43,867 nucleotides of DNA from an uncultured Bacteroidales bacterium (GTDB lineage Bacteria > Bacteroidota > Bacteroidia > Bacteroidales > UBA932): contig CAMKAJ010000020.1 of the NCBI GenBank assembly GCA_946410455.1, positions 1-43,867 of the forward strand, read 5' to 3'. Below are positions 1 through 10,184 of this stretch, piece by piece. The translations under genes were made by a program, and so were the position numbers. Positions within the stretch are counted from its first letter, which is position 1; every line of letters starts with the position of its first letter. The notes beneath the pieces were generated by a model that was not told the origin of the DNA, did not search any database, and saw nothing but the letters and a program-made list of their open reading frames with translations.

Positions 1-206
1 CTGCAAAAACCGTCTGCGAAAGGACTGCTGCACCCTCCACAGTCCTTTCCCGGCCCCTTTCCGGCCGTTTCTCTGCAAAAACCGCCCCCGAAAGGACTGC
101 TACACCCTCCACAGTCCTTTCCCGGCCCCTTTCCAGCCGTTTCTCTGCAAAAACCGCCCCCGAAAGGACTACCGCACTCGCCACAGTCCTTTACCGGAGG
201 AGAACT
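1..206. repeat. 72-bp tandem repeat with internal hairpin
   Basis: Three units start at 1, 73 and 145, a 72-bp period; the third is incomplete and the array probably continues left of the window. Each unit contains an inverted repeat. In unit 1 GAAAGGACTG (18-27) pairs with CAGTCCTTTC (40-49) around a 12-base loop; unit 2 repeats this at 90-99/112-121; unit 3 keeps a shorter stem (162-170/185-192). The array ends a few bases before the stop of the minus-strand phospholipase-type gene, so the hairpins could also stop its transcription. No reading frame is supported across it. Confidence 0.85.
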
Positions 207-208
207 CT

Positions 209-1498
209 CTATAGCCAGCGGCCGAAGATGCCGAGAAGGGCTTGCTTGAAGCGCTCGGAGCGGTCCCAGGAGTCGACGAACGACTGGTCGGCGATCCACC
301 CTTTCTCCTGCTCGGTACTAAGATACGCCTTGTGCTCAAGAGCAGTGGACTCATCATAAATCAGCACGTTAAGCTCGTAAATGCTCAGCAGGCTCAACTT
401 GTCCAGATTGGACGACCCAACGCAGGTGATATAGTCGTCGCACACAAAAGTTTTGCTGTGGTTGAACGGGGGCTTTCGATAGACTACCTTGATGCCGTGC
501 TTAACGCAGTCCTTGACTGGAGACCGGTAAACCGGGTCAAACGAAGTCATATCGCTGACCTCCGGCAAAAATAGCCGCACGTCAATACCTCTGCGAGCTG
601 CTTTCTCCATTGCTCTCATCACAGGGCGTGTGGGTAGAAAATACGGAGTCTCAAACCACACGTACTCCTTTGCGTTCTCCAGCAGCCACACGATGGTCTC
701 TTCCATCATGTAGGCCGGTTGGTCAGGACCGTCGGCAACGAGCTGGAGGACTTTCCCGGAGCCGTCGCTTACGTTGCTGATAATCTCTTTCTGCAGCTTT
801 TCAGGTTTTCCGAATTTGTTCCAGTCTTCCAGAAAGACCGCCCTCATGTTTTGTACTGAGGGCCCCGTGATGCGCAGCTGGGTGTCGCCCCATCCCGACA
901 TACTTCCGGTGGTTATATTCATGCCTCCGGTATAGCCTATTTTGTTGTCTATCAGATTGATTTTGCGGTGATTACGGGCATCAGGAGCAGTATAGGTGGG
1001 GTCCGGGAGCAATAGCGGCGTGATAACTCTCATGTCGATACCCATCTTGCGGAACCTGCTGAAATAACCCGTAAACACAGGACGCCCGTCGAATACGTTG
1101 TCGAAGAAATTGCCGAAGTTGTCGTGAATGTAGCGCACCTTAACACCCTCGCCTATCTTGCGGCTCAGCACATCCAAGACCCTTTTCCCGTCCTTATCTT
1201 CCCCAAAGAGAAAGACTTCCAGTTCTATGAGACTTTTTGCAGCCTCGAGGTCCTGAAGCAGGAGTTCCGAATACCGACTTCCTGTCCTGATCAGCTCAAA
1301 CTCGTTGCCAGATGTAGGAGCGAACACAGGCTTAACAGCAAGCATGCGGGCGAGACGGGCATAATATGGCTGGATGTAAGGAGTTGTACTATCGTGATTT
1401 ATAGTGGCGCTGCTGTCCGGGGAAGCAGACAGCATACATATTCCAGCAATGAGGCATGTAAAAAAGCTCATAAGTTTTTGAACAAAAACGGAGTGCAA
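209..1498 (-). CDS. Phospholipase D / cardiolipin synthase-like protein
   Basis: A PLD-superfamily protein with two HKD motifs: the first around residue 177 (HRKINLID, followed by a GGMN segment) and the second in the last third (HSKTFVCD, followed by GSSNLD). This fits cardiolipin synthases, which join phosphatidylglycerol with another phospholipid, or a related exported phosphodiesterase. The N-terminus has one hydrophobic stretch that looks like a signal peptide or anchor; the paired transmembrane helices of classical Cls are absent. The longest frame starts at a TTG (1498) and supplies the only positive residue before the hydrophobic stretch. An ATG at 1471 gives a 420-residue protein whose signal peptide lacks a basic residue, so the start is uncertain. 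Divergent from the next gene. Confidence 0.8.
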   Translation of the reverse strand: MHSVFVQKLMSFFTCLIAGICMLSASPDSSATINHDSTTPYIQPYYARLARMLAVKPVFAPTSGNEFELIRTGSRYSELLLQDLEAAKSLIELEVFLFGEDKDGKRVLDVLSRKIGEGVKVRYIHDNFGNFFDNVFDGRPVFTGYFSRFRKMGIDMRVITPLLLPDPTYTAPDARNHRKINLIDNKIGYTGGMNITTGSMSGWGDTQLRITGPSVQNMRAVFLEDWNKFGKPEKLQKEIISNVSDGSGKVLQLVADGPDQPAYMMEETIVWLLENAKEYVWFETPYFLPTRPVMRAMEKAARRGIDVRLFLPEVSDMTSFDPVYRSPVKDCVKHGIKVVYRKPPFNHSKTFVCDDYITCVGSSNLDKLSLLSIYELNVLIYDESTALEHKAYLSTEQEKGWIADQSFVDSWDRSERFKQALLGIFGRWL

Positions 1499-1540
1499 TA
1501 TAGGAAAAATCCTTAATTTTACGAGACAAAAAATATTGTA

Positions 1541-2089
1541 ATGAAGAGAATCCTGACAATTGCCTCAGCTGCTATATTATTGACCTGTTGCCCGTTTCTT
1601 TGCGGAGCGCAGGAGTCACCAGATAAAGCCGACCAGACGCTCGATTCCGGGAAGCGCATCACACCATCTTTCAGGGTCATTCTTCCCGCCTTCCTGGGGA
1701 TATCTGCCTTGACCGATGCGCCACTGAACCAGACAATAGGCTTCAGTTACGGCATGGAGATCATGGGCGTGAGGCTATCTGCCAGGAGTTACCGCACAGA
1801 GGCCAATATAGGCCTTCGCTGCAGCGGAGTTGTCCTGCAGTCTATGCCTAACGTTGTCCATCTCGGAATACCTGTACGGGTTGCATACAAGTTCGGCAAG
1901 AGCGGAAAGGCGTATCTTGGAGCAGCGGCCGAGATGCGGCTGGGAAAGAACGAGAGTTATTCCCGCTTTATGGGAGTTGTAGAGGGCGGCGTTTCTTATG
2001 GCGGCTTCGGACTCCGCGCCAGCTACACAGTAACTCCGATAGTAAACAGCTCCAGAGCAGTCTCGCTGGGTCTGATTATCGGACTCTAA
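1541..2089 (+). CDS. Small outer-membrane beta-barrel-like protein
   Basis: A 182-residue protein with a clear signal peptide (MKR, then a hydrophobic stretch to about residue 22). The mature part alternates polar and hydrophobic residues, has many glycines and short turns (for example GKAYLGAAAEMRLGKN and GGVSYGGFGLRASY), and ends in a hydrophobic strand. This pattern suits a small outer-membrane barrel. No named family is recognised and no catalytic motif is visible. Its stop is one base from the convergent stop of the thioesterase gene. Confidence 0.6.
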   Translation: MKRILTIASAAILLTCCPFLCGAQESPDKADQTLDSGKRITPSFRVILPAFLGISALTDAPLNQTIGFSYGMEIMGVRLSARSYRTEANIGLRCSGVVLQSMPNVVHLGIPVRVAYKFGKSGKAYLGAAAEMRLGKNESYSRFMGVVEGGVSYGGFGLRASYTVTPIVNSSRAVSLGLIIGL

Positions 2090-2090
2090 A

Positions 2091-2834
2091 CTACTTGAAT
2101 ACTATCTTGCAAATAAAACTCTGAAGACCTTCGTGGAGGCCTTCTACGTGCCACGCACCGTCCTGTCCCTGCGCGCGGGCCAGTTTCACGGTATCTCCCA
2201 GACGCACCTCCCGGTTGTAGTTTATGCAAAAATCCGTAACTTCCTGATTTGTGGTCACTTCTTGCGGCAGACAGTCCATAGCCCAGTGAGGGTATTTAGC
2301 ATTGTTTGCGTGGCAGTTGTAGTCCAGGTCGGAGTAAGTTACAAGATGATTACCGGCCTCTTCTGCCAGGCAGTCCTTCGGCATAATAATCTTTGGTGCA
2401 TCGGGCTGCAGGGCGCGCTCGGGGCTCTGCGGCTCTCCCGACATAAGGTCGGAAATCCGCTCGGGTTTTGCAAGAATGCGGCTCTGCATGTCCATCAACG
2501 CCCATGAGCTTGTGCCCCGCACCATTACGTTGCCGGCTTCGTCCAGGCAGAGGTAATCTCTGGTAGAAACAGGACCGCGAACTCCGCTGTGCCAGGAGAG
2601 CAGCCGAACCTTCTCCTCGACTCCCGGATACTTCTCGTAGTGTATGGCCGTACGCAGTATAATCCAGCACAAACCCCTCTCGTGAAGTACAGGATCGGGA
2701 ACACCCAGCTGAGTGGAGCCTCTTACCGCCAGTTCCTGTGCAATGTCAAAGAAAGATGATGGACGGAGCTTATATCCTAGGCTGAGAAAGTAGCAGGGGA
2801 TAATATAATCTTCTTGATACTTATCGGGAGTCAT
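2091..2834 (-). CDS. Acyl-ACP thioesterase (FatA/FatB-like)
   Basis: A 247-residue acyl-ACP thioesterase of the bacterial FatA-like type (double hot-dog fold), which releases fatty acids from acyl carrier protein in the cytoplasm. The first half carries the typical region with RGxxWxL-type spacing (RGLCWIILRT), and the second half has the conserved YSDLDYNCHANNAKYP segment with Asp, Asn and His residues matching the family active-site region. The ATG at 2834 is chosen because the family begins here; the open frame extends further upstream but runs inside the NIF3 gene. The first 14 bases overlap the end of that gene, so translation is probably coupled. Confidence 0.85.
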   Translation of the reverse strand: MTPDKYQEDYIIPCYFLSLGYKLRPSSFFDIAQELAVRGSTQLGVPDPVLHERGLCWIILRTAIHYEKYPGVEEKVRLLSWHSGVRGPVSTRDYLCLDEAGNVMVRGTSSWALMDMQSRILAKPERISDLMSGEPQSPERALQPDAPKIIMPKDCLAEEAGNHLVTYSDLDYNCHANNAKYPHWAMDCLPQEVTTNQEVTDFCINYNREVRLGDTVKLARAQGQDGAWHVEGLHEGLQSFICKIVFK

Positions 2835-3600
2835 TGCGAATAGGATTAGTGTTGATAGATGTCTTCTCCACTTCAAGATCAGGGAAAGACTGGGAGAGTA
2901 GCTCGGCAACAAGGTCGATGGTGTATTGCTCACTCTGGTAGTGCCCCAATTCGGCCAGCAACATGCCGTCGTTTTCGAAGTAGTCGTGATAATGGAATTC
3001 GCCCGTGATAAAGCAGTCAGCTCCTTGTTTTACGGCATCTCTCATCAAGAATCCTCCAGACCCTCCACACAGGGCTATGGTCTTGATTTGCCGTCCGATG
3101 CACTCGGAATGACGCAGACATTCCACTCCGAAAACTGATTGTATGCGATGCAGGAAATCGGAGTCGTGCTCTGGAACGTCCAACTCGCCAATCAGTCCGG
3201 AGCCGCTCTCTTCGTCTCTCGGCTGCAACCATTTAAGATTCTGCAGGCCAATGAGTTCAGCTATTTTATGGTTGACCCCGCCCGGAGCGTTGTCCAGACT
3301 GGTATGGGCGGAATAAATTGCAATCCCTTTGCCCAGGGCCTTTACCACACAGCGCTGCTGGTAAGTAGCGTCACTCACCTGATTCAAGGCCTTGAATATC
3401 AGCGGATGATGAGACACAATCATTTCGCATCCAAGCATCGCCGCCTCTTGCACCACGATTTCCGTGACGTCAAGACACACAAGGACTTTGTTCACCTCAT
3501 CATCAAGAAACCCCACCTGAAGCCCGGAATTATCCCAATCTTCCTGGAAACGCAGCGGTGCCCGGCGTTCTATCGCCTGAATAATATCTCTGACTTTCAT
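2821..3600 (-). CDS. NIF3-like dinuclear metal-centre protein
   Basis: A 259-residue member of the NIF3/YbgI (GTP cyclohydrolase 1 type 2/NIF3) family. Metal-binding signatures are visible: the N-terminal WDNSGLQVG, SHHPLIF about 70 residues in, SAHTSLDNAPGGVN in the middle, and the C-terminal GEFHYHDY and ELGHYQSE segments. Its length is close to E. coli YbgI and shorter than Bacteroidetes versions with an inserted domain. The molecular substrate of the family is unsettled. The ATG at 3600 fits the family start (MKVRDIIQAIE). A TAnnTTTG promoter box ends only seven bases upstream, implying a very short leader. Confidence 0.85.
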   Translation of the reverse strand: MKVRDIIQAIERRAPLRFQEDWDNSGLQVGFLDDEVNKVLVCLDVTEIVVQEAAMLGCEMIVSHHPLIFKALNQVSDATYQQRCVVKALGKGIAIYSAHTSLDNAPGGVNHKIAELIGLQNLKWLQPRDEESGSGLIGELDVPEHDSDFLHRIQSVFGVECLRHSECIGRQIKTIALCGGSGGFLMRDAVKQGADCFITGEFHYHDYFENDGMLLAELGHYQSEQYTIDLVAELLSQSFPDLEVEKTSINTNPIRNDSR

Positions 3601-3607
3601 AACAGGG

Positions 3608-3615
3608 CAAAGATA
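3608..3615 (-). promoter_or_regulatory. -7 promoter box of the NIF3-like gene
   Basis: On the minus strand this reads TATCTTTG, an exact TAnnTTTG. No good TTTG -33 element lies at the usual distance (TTAC is at 19 bases). Seven bases separate it from the ATG at 3600, so the transcript may begin almost at the start codon. Confidence 0.45.
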
Positions 3616-3663
3616 ATGCTTTTTTACGTAAATTGTAAGTGCCTGATGACTAGCACATAACAA

Positions 3664-3696
3664 ATCTCCATGGTGTATATTTGATATCATGGAGAT
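3664..3696. repeat. Inverted repeat between pckA and the NIF3-like gene
   Basis: ATCTCCAT (3664-3671) and ATGGAGAT (3689-3696) form an 8-bp perfect stem around a 17-base AT-rich loop. It lies between the NIF3-like start and the pckA terminator. It could be a regulatory site or a second weak terminator; there is no thymine run to decide. Confidence 0.4.
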
Positions 3697-3704
3697 CTGG
3701 AAGT

Positions 3705-3738
3705 AATTAAAAACCAGCGCTTTAAGAAAAACGCTGGT
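3705..3738 (-). terminator. Terminator downstream of pckA
   Basis: Reading the minus strand, ACCAGCG pairs with CGCTGGT (plus coordinates 3732-3738 and 3713-3719) and is followed directly by TTTTTAATT. It lies about 50 bases past the pckA stop and has the shape of an intrinsic terminator. Confidence 0.7.
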
Positions 3739-3785
3739 GGTAGAGTTATTGCTGCGCCGCAGCGGGGGTTGGAAGACGAAACTGT

Positions 3786-5402
<1,617 letters not shown>

Positions 5403-5438
5403 AATTGTATTGAAATTATTTAGTAATATTCCAGTCCA

Positions 5439-5469
5439 CAAAAATAACCATTTTTGCCGTGAAGTCAAA
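5439..5469 (-). promoter_or_regulatory. pckA promoter
   Basis: On the minus strand TTTG (5466-5469) is followed by 19 bases and TATTTTTG (5439-5446), an exact match to the Bacteroidetes vegetative consensus. It predicts a leader of about 30 bases before the ATG at 5402. It sits back to back with the promoter region of the methylase gene. Confidence 0.75.
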
Positions 5470-5480
5470 GAGTTTATCAT

Positions 5481-5488
5481 TATATTTG
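5481..5488 (+). promoter_or_regulatory. -7 box of the methylase-recQ pair
   Basis: TATATTTG matches TAnnTTTG exactly, five bases before the ATG at 5494. The nearest TTTG upstream is at 24 bases, longer than usual. If used, the transcript would be leaderless or nearly so. Confidence 0.4.
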
Positions 5489-5493
5489 TAGTC

Positions 5494-6222
5494 ATGAAAG
5501 GAAAGTTGTATCTGATACCGTCGCCGCTGGGCGAGTATGAGCCGGAGTTGGTGCTGCCGGAGCCGGTGCTGCAAAAAGCGCGGGAACTGAAGGTGTTTGT
5601 GGTGGAGGAGGTGCGCACGGCCCGGCGCTTCTTGTCTAAGGCGGGACTGAAGGGACAGATAGAAGGCCTTGAGTTTCATACGCTTAACGAGCATACTGCG
5701 CAGCAGGAGGTGGAGACCATGGCAAGGCTCTTCGAGAACCAAGACGTGGGGCTGATTTCTGAAGCCGGGCTCCCTGCGGTGGCCGATCCCGGGGCCGCAC
5801 TCGTGGCGCTGTGCCACAGAAACAATATAGAAGTCGTCCCTCTCGTTGGCCCTTCTTCCTTGATGCTGGCGCTCATGGCCTCCGGGCTTAACGGCCAGAG
5901 TTTTGCTTTCCGGGGCTACCTGCCAGCAAAGACCGACGATCGCCGCAGTGCCCTGAAAGATATTGAGCGCGAGTCCAAGCAGAAGAACCAGAGCCAGTTA
6001 TTCATAGAGACTCCTTACCGTAACGACGCGCTGTTCAGGGACTTGCTGCAATTCCTGCAGCCGGGCACAAAACTCACCGTGGCAGCAGATATAACCCTCC
6101 CGGACGCATTCATCCGCACTCGGACTATCGCCGAATGGCGCCGCCAGCCCGTAACAAACGGCCAACCCGAAACCACCGGCCCCATCGGCAAACGTCCCTG
6201 CGTCTTCATTATACTTGCCTGA
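5494..6222 (+). CDS. Tetrapyrrole-methylase family SAM methyltransferase (RsmI-like)
   Basis: A 242-residue protein of the tetrapyrrole (corrin/porphyrin) methylase fold. The N-terminal strand is [11 protein letters not shown], related to but different from the ATPIGNLxD start of RsmI. The middle has [15 protein letters not shown], the family signature corresponding to SDAGTPxISDPG, then the glycine-rich [17 protein letters not shown] and the RGYLPAK segment. RsmI 2'-O-methylates 16S rRNA C1402; Bacteroidetes often carry this type as a second paralog, so the substrate is not certain. The ATG at 5494 fits the family start. The stop is three bases before recQ, so the two genes are probably co-transcribed. 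Confidence 0.85.
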   Translation: MKGKLYLIPSPLGEYEPELVLPEPVLQKARELKVFVVEEVRTARRFLSKAGLKGQIEGLEFHTLNEHTAQQEVETMARLFENQDVGLISEAGLPAVADPGAALVALCHRNNIEVVPLVGPSSLMLALMASGLNGQSFAFRGYLPAKTDDRRSALKDIERESKQKNQSQLFIETPYRNDALFRDLLQFLQPGTKLTVAADITLPDAFIRTRTIAEWRRQPVTNGQPETTGPIGKRPCVFIILA

Positions 6223-6225
6223 CGC

Positions 6226-8094
6226 ATGACTCCGGAGCAAACTCTCAAGCGATGGTGGGGCTACGACAGCTTCCGCCCGATGCAGAAGGAAATAGTGCAA
6301 TCTGCATTGGATGGGCGCGACACCCTGGCTATCATGCCCACTGGTGGCGGAAAGTCTATCTGCTTCCAGGTGCCGGCAATGATGCAAGACGGTATGGCTC
6401 TGGTAGTTACGCCGCTCATTGCGCTTATGAAAGACCAGGTGCAGAATCTCCAGCAGAAAGGCATTAAGGCCATTGCGGTGCACGCCGGGATGAGCCGCAG
6501 GGAGGTTGACCTGGCGCTTAACAATGCTGCGTACGGAGACTACAAGTTCCTGTATGTGTCGCCTGAGCGCCTGGGCACCCCGCTATTCCGTTCCTACCTG
6601 GAAGAGCTGAATCTCAATTATATAGTAGTAGATGAGGCCCACTGTATCTCGCAATGGGGCTACGACTTCCGCCCTGACTACCTGAAAATAGGCGAGTTAC
6701 GCTCCATAATAGACGTCCCGGTAATAGCCCTCACGGCAACCGCGACGACCAAAGTGGCCGAAGACATAGCCACCCGCCTTAGCACCATTCCCGGGCGCGC
6801 ACCCTTCAACGTGCTGCGCAGCGGATTCGAGCGCCCCAATCTAAGTTACATTGTGCGTGAGTGCCACGACAAGGCGGGGCAGCTGCTGGACATTTGCAGG
6901 GGAGTGCAGGGCTCAGGAATCGTGTACCTGCGCAGCCGCAAGCGCTGCGAGGAAGTGGCGGCACTTCTGCGAAGCGAGGGCGTAAGCGCGTCGTTCTATC
7001 ACGCCGGCCTGGGCACGCTCAGCAGGACCGAGCGACAGGAGGCATGGAAGAAAGGGGAGATACGGGTGATGGTGTGCACCAACGCCTTCGGAATGGGAAT
7101 AGACAAGCCCGACGTGCGCTTTGTGGTGCACTGGGAGCCTACAGACAGCATAGAATCTTACTTCCAGGAGGCGGGCCGGGCCGGGCGTGACGGCAAGCGT
7201 TCATACGCAGTGCTGCTGTGGAACGAGACCGACGTGAGCCATCTGCAGCAGATGCTCGAAGCATCCTTCCCCTCGCTGGACTACATTGAGGATATATACC
7301 AGAAGCTCCACATAATCAGCAACATTATCTACGAGACGGGGGAGGGGCAGACTATACGTTTCGACCTTGAGGCATTCTGTAAGCAATATAAGCTGAGGCC
7401 CTCGCCAGTGCGCTACGCCCTGCGCTACCTGGAGCAGGCGGGGCACCTCAGCTTCTCCGAGGATGCAGATTTTCCCACCAGGGTGCGTATCTCCGTGCCG
7501 CGTAACCTGCTGTACGATGCAGACTTATCCCAGCCGCAGATGATTCCGCTGCTGGAGGCCCTGATGCGCAACTACCCCGGCATAATGTCATACTCTGTGG
7601 CCATAGACGAGGAGGCAATGGCCAAGGCGAGCGATGTAGCGGTGCCATACCTCCGCCAGCTGCTGTATCAGCTCTCGCTGGAGCGCATCATCAATTACAT
7701 CCCGGCCGACCGCTGCTCGCTGGTTTTCCTTGAGCACAACAGGCTCACACCAGGCAACATAGACCTCATGCCGGAGCGTTATAAGTTCCTAAGAGGCAAC
7801 GCAGAGGCACGCCTGGAGGCGATGGAGTCGTACCTTCGGGATTCCGGCACCTGCCGTTCGCGCCAGCTGATAAGCTACTTCGGGCAGCAGGAGAGCAGCG
7901 ACTGCGGCACCTGCGACGTCTGCCGTGCCGCAGCGCCCGAAAAGCAACACCGCGCTGCGCTTCTGAGATTTGCAAAGTCGCACCCCGGCTGCACCCTGCA
8001 GGAGGTAAAGCAATTCTGCGACAACCCGCAGAACGGGATGCCGCAGAACGCGATGGAGTTGTACCGTAAGCTCTTGGACGAAGGGCTTATTTAA
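6226..8094 (+). CDS. recQ: ATP-dependent DNA helicase RecQ
   Basis: A 622-residue RecQ-family 3'-5' DNA helicase acting in recombination and fork repair. It shows the Q-motif region (YDSFRPMQ), Walker A MPTGGGKS with Lys43, DEAH at 136-139, the aromatic-rich loop WGYDFRPDY, and motif VI QEAGRAGRDG. The RecQ C-terminal zinc site ends in DCGTCDVC, preceded by a CRSRQL segment, and a winged-helix part lies between. The C-terminal HRDC domain of E. coli RecQ is missing or very short. The last eight bases overlap the stop end of the convergent M3 peptidase gene. Confidence 0.95.
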   Translation: MTPEQTLKRWWGYDSFRPMQKEIVQSALDGRDTLAIMPTGGGKSICFQVPAMMQDGMALVVTPLIALMKDQVQNLQQKGIKAIAVHAGMSRREVDLALNNAAYGDYKFLYVSPERLGTPLFRSYLEELNLNYIVVDEAHCISQWGYDFRPDYLKIGELRSIIDVPVIALTATATTKVAEDIATRLSTIPGRAPFNVLRSGFERPNLSYIVRECHDKAGQLLDICRGVQGSGIVYLRSRKRCEEVAALLRSEGVSASFYHAGLGTLSRTERQEAWKKGEIRVMVCTNAFGMGIDKPDVRFVVHWEPTDSIESYFQEAGRAGRDGKRSYAVLLWNETDVSHLQQMLEASFPSLDYIEDIYQKLHIISNIIYETGEGQTIRFDLEAFCKQYKLRPSPVRYALRYLEQAGHLSFSEDADFPTRVRISVPRNLLYDADLSQPQMIPLLEALMRNYPGIMSYSVAIDEEAMAKASDVAVPYLRQLLYQLSLERIINYIPADRCSLVFLEHNRLTPGNIDLMPERYKFLRGNAEARLEAMESYLRDSGTCRSRQLISYFGQQESSDCGTCDVCRAAAPEKQHRAALLRFAKSHPGCTLQEVKQFCDNPQNGMPQNAMELYRKLLDEGLI

Positions 8095-10177
8095 CGATAC
8101 CAAGCTTTTTGAGCAGGGCTTCGGGCTGAGGATCGTGGCCCCTGAAGTTGCGATACAGTACTGCCTCTTCCTGGCTGCTACCCTTAGACAGAATCTCGCG
8201 TCGGAAGGCTCCGGACACCTCAGTGTTGAAGATTCCTTTCTCTTTGAACAGGCTGAATGCATCGGCCTCCAGTACTTCTGCCCACTTATAAGAATAATAC
8301 CCTGCGGAATAGCCGCCGGAGAAGATATGGCTGAAGGAGGTGGATATGCAGGTCTGGGGAACCTGGGGCAGCAGGGCGGAAGGAGTTAGCACTGCCTTCT
8401 CGAATTCGCGGGTGCCCTCCTCGGGAACGGGAGCGCTGTTGTGCCATGCCATGTCCAGGGTGGCAAAGTCTAGCTGGCGCACCTGGTAATATGCTGCAAG
8501 GTAGTTCTTTGTGGCCTCTATCTTGGCAATGAGCTCGTCGGGGATAACTTCTCCGCTCCGGTAGTGCTTTGCAAAGCCGCGCAGGTACTCTGGCTCGAAG
8601 GCCCAGTTCTCCATGATCTGAGAGGGCAGCTCCACGAAGTCGCGGGCCACGTTGGTACCGGTCATAGACCCGTAGCGGCCCTCTGCCATCATCCCGTGCA
8701 GGGAGTGGCCGAACTCATGCAGGAAGGTGGTGAGCTCGTTGTGCGTGAGCAGCGAAGGGGCATCGCCCGTTGGCTTGCTGAAGTTGGTAACGATGCTAAT
8801 GAAGGGGCGCTTCTCTACACCGTCCTGAATGCTCTGGCCACGGAACTCCGTCATCCATGCGCCGCCCCTTTTGCTCTCGCGGGGGAAGAAGTCGGCGTAG
8901 AATAGGGCCAGGTGCTTGCCGCTCTCGTCTTTTACATCGAAGACCTTCACGTCGGGATGATAACCGGGGAGGTCGGGACGAGGGATGAACTGCAAGCCGT
9001 AGAGCCTGGTGGCGAGTCCTAAGACGGCGTCAATGCAGCTCTCCAGCTGGAAGTAAGGCTTGAGGAGGGAGTCGTCGAGGCTGTAATTGGCGGCCTTGTA
9101 TTTCTCGCTCCAGTAGCTGAAGTCCCAGGGCATGAGCTCGGGGGCGTCGAAGCCGTTGGCCTTTGCGTACTTATAGATGGCATCTACCTCCTTGCGGGCG
9201 GCCGGGAGGGAAGGGTTGCGGAGCTTGGTGAGGAAGGCATCTACCTCGGCCGGAGTCTTGACCATGCGCTCCTCGAGTGCGTAATCGGCCCAGGTGGTGT
9301 ACCCGAGCAGGTTGGCAATGCCCAGTCGGTGATCTACAATGTCTTTAACTATCTGGGTATTGTCGTTCTCGCCTTGGAGGGCCTTGGTATTGTAGGCCAT
9401 GTACATCTTCTCGCGCAGGTCGCGGCGGGCGGAGTACTGCATGAAGGGACCGTAGCTGGGGTAGCTGAGGTCGAATACCCAGCCTTCCTTGCCCTTCTCT
9501 TCTGCGGTCTGCTTGCCCAGGGCTACTACAAAGTCGGGCAGACCCTCAAGCTCGGCCTCGTCGTTGAGCTCCAGGGTGAAGGCGTTGGTTGCGGCAAGTA
9601 CGTTCTTGCTGAAGCTCAAGCTGAGCAGAGAGAGCTCTTCGTTGAGCTTGCTGTAGATTTCCTTGTCTTGCGGGCTGAGGTTAGCGCCTCCACGAGCGAA
9701 TTCTTTGTACTTCTTCTCCAGAAGGCGCAGCTGGTCGGGCGCCAGGTCCAGGCTCTCGCGTGCCTCGTACACGGCCTTTACCTTCTCGAAGAGCTTCTCG
9801 TTAAGAGACACATACATAGAGAATTCCGTCATCTTAGGAGAGATTGTCTCGGCGATTTGCTGCATCTCGTCGTTGGTGTTGGCTTCCATGAGGTTGTAGA
9901 AGATAGAAGCTACGCGCTCCAGCGTCTCGCCGCTGAACTCCAGGGCCTCTATGGTATTGGCGAATGTGGGCTCGTCGGGATTGGCCACGATGGCATCAAT
10001 CTCGCCCTTGGCCTCTTTGATAGCCTGCTCGAAGGCGGGCAGGTAATGCTCGTTCTTGATTTTGTCGAATTGGGGAGCTCCGTATTCGAGCGGAGACTCG
10101 CTAAGCAATGGATTTTCCATTTTGCAGGAGTTAAATAGTGCCACGGCAAGCGCGGCCATAAAAACTACTTTTTTCAT
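8087..10177 (-). CDS. M3-family zinc peptidase, lipoprotein (oligopeptidase/Dcp-like)
   Basis: A 696-residue M3 (thimet oligopeptidase/peptidyl-dipeptidase) metallopeptidase. The zinc motif HEFGH lies at 487-491 within TTFLHEFGHSLHGMM, with the downstream ELPSQIMENW segment that supplies the third metal ligand. The N-terminus is a lipoprotein signal (MKK, hydrophobic core, LFNSC lipobox), so the enzyme is probably membrane-anchored and cuts short peptides in the periplasm. Last gene of the tamB-folB-mtaB-MBL run, starting seven bases after the MBL stop. Its 3' end overlaps recQ by eight bases. Confidence 0.93.
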   Translation of the reverse strand: MKKVVFMAALAVALFNSCKMENPLLSESPLEYGAPQFDKIKNEHYLPAFEQAIKEAKGEIDAIVANPDEPTFANTIEALEFSGETLERVASIFYNLMEANTNDEMQQIAETISPKMTEFSMYVSLNEKLFEKVKAVYEARESLDLAPDQLRLLEKKYKEFARGGANLSPQDKEIYSKLNEELSLLSLSFSKNVLAATNAFTLELNDEAELEGLPDFVVALGKQTAEEKGKEGWVFDLSYPSYGPFMQYSARRDLREKMYMAYNTKALQGENDNTQIVKDIVDHRLGIANLLGYTTWADYALEERMVKTPAEVDAFLTKLRNPSLPAARKEVDAIYKYAKANGFDAPELMPWDFSYWSEKYKAANYSLDDSLLKPYFQLESCIDAVLGLATRLYGLQFIPRPDLPGYHPDVKVFDVKDESGKHLALFYADFFPRESKRGGAWMTEFRGQSIQDGVEKRPFISIVTNFSKPTGDAPSLLTHNELTTFLHEFGHSLHGMMAEGRYGSMTGTNVARDFVELPSQIMENWAFEPEYLRGFAKHYRSGEVIPDELIAKIEATKNYLAAYYQVRQLDFATLDMAWHNSAPVPEEGTREFEKAVLTPSALLPQVPQTCISTSFSHIFSGGYSAGYYSYKWAEVLEADAFSLFKEKGIFNTEVSGAFRREILSKGSSQEEAVLYRNFRGHDPQPEALLKKLGIVK

Positions 10178-10184
10178 TATAGAG

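Noticed and set aside
1..206. The 72-bp repeats considered as a CRISPR array
   Set aside because: There are no unique spacers; the whole unit is repeated, and no cas genes are present.
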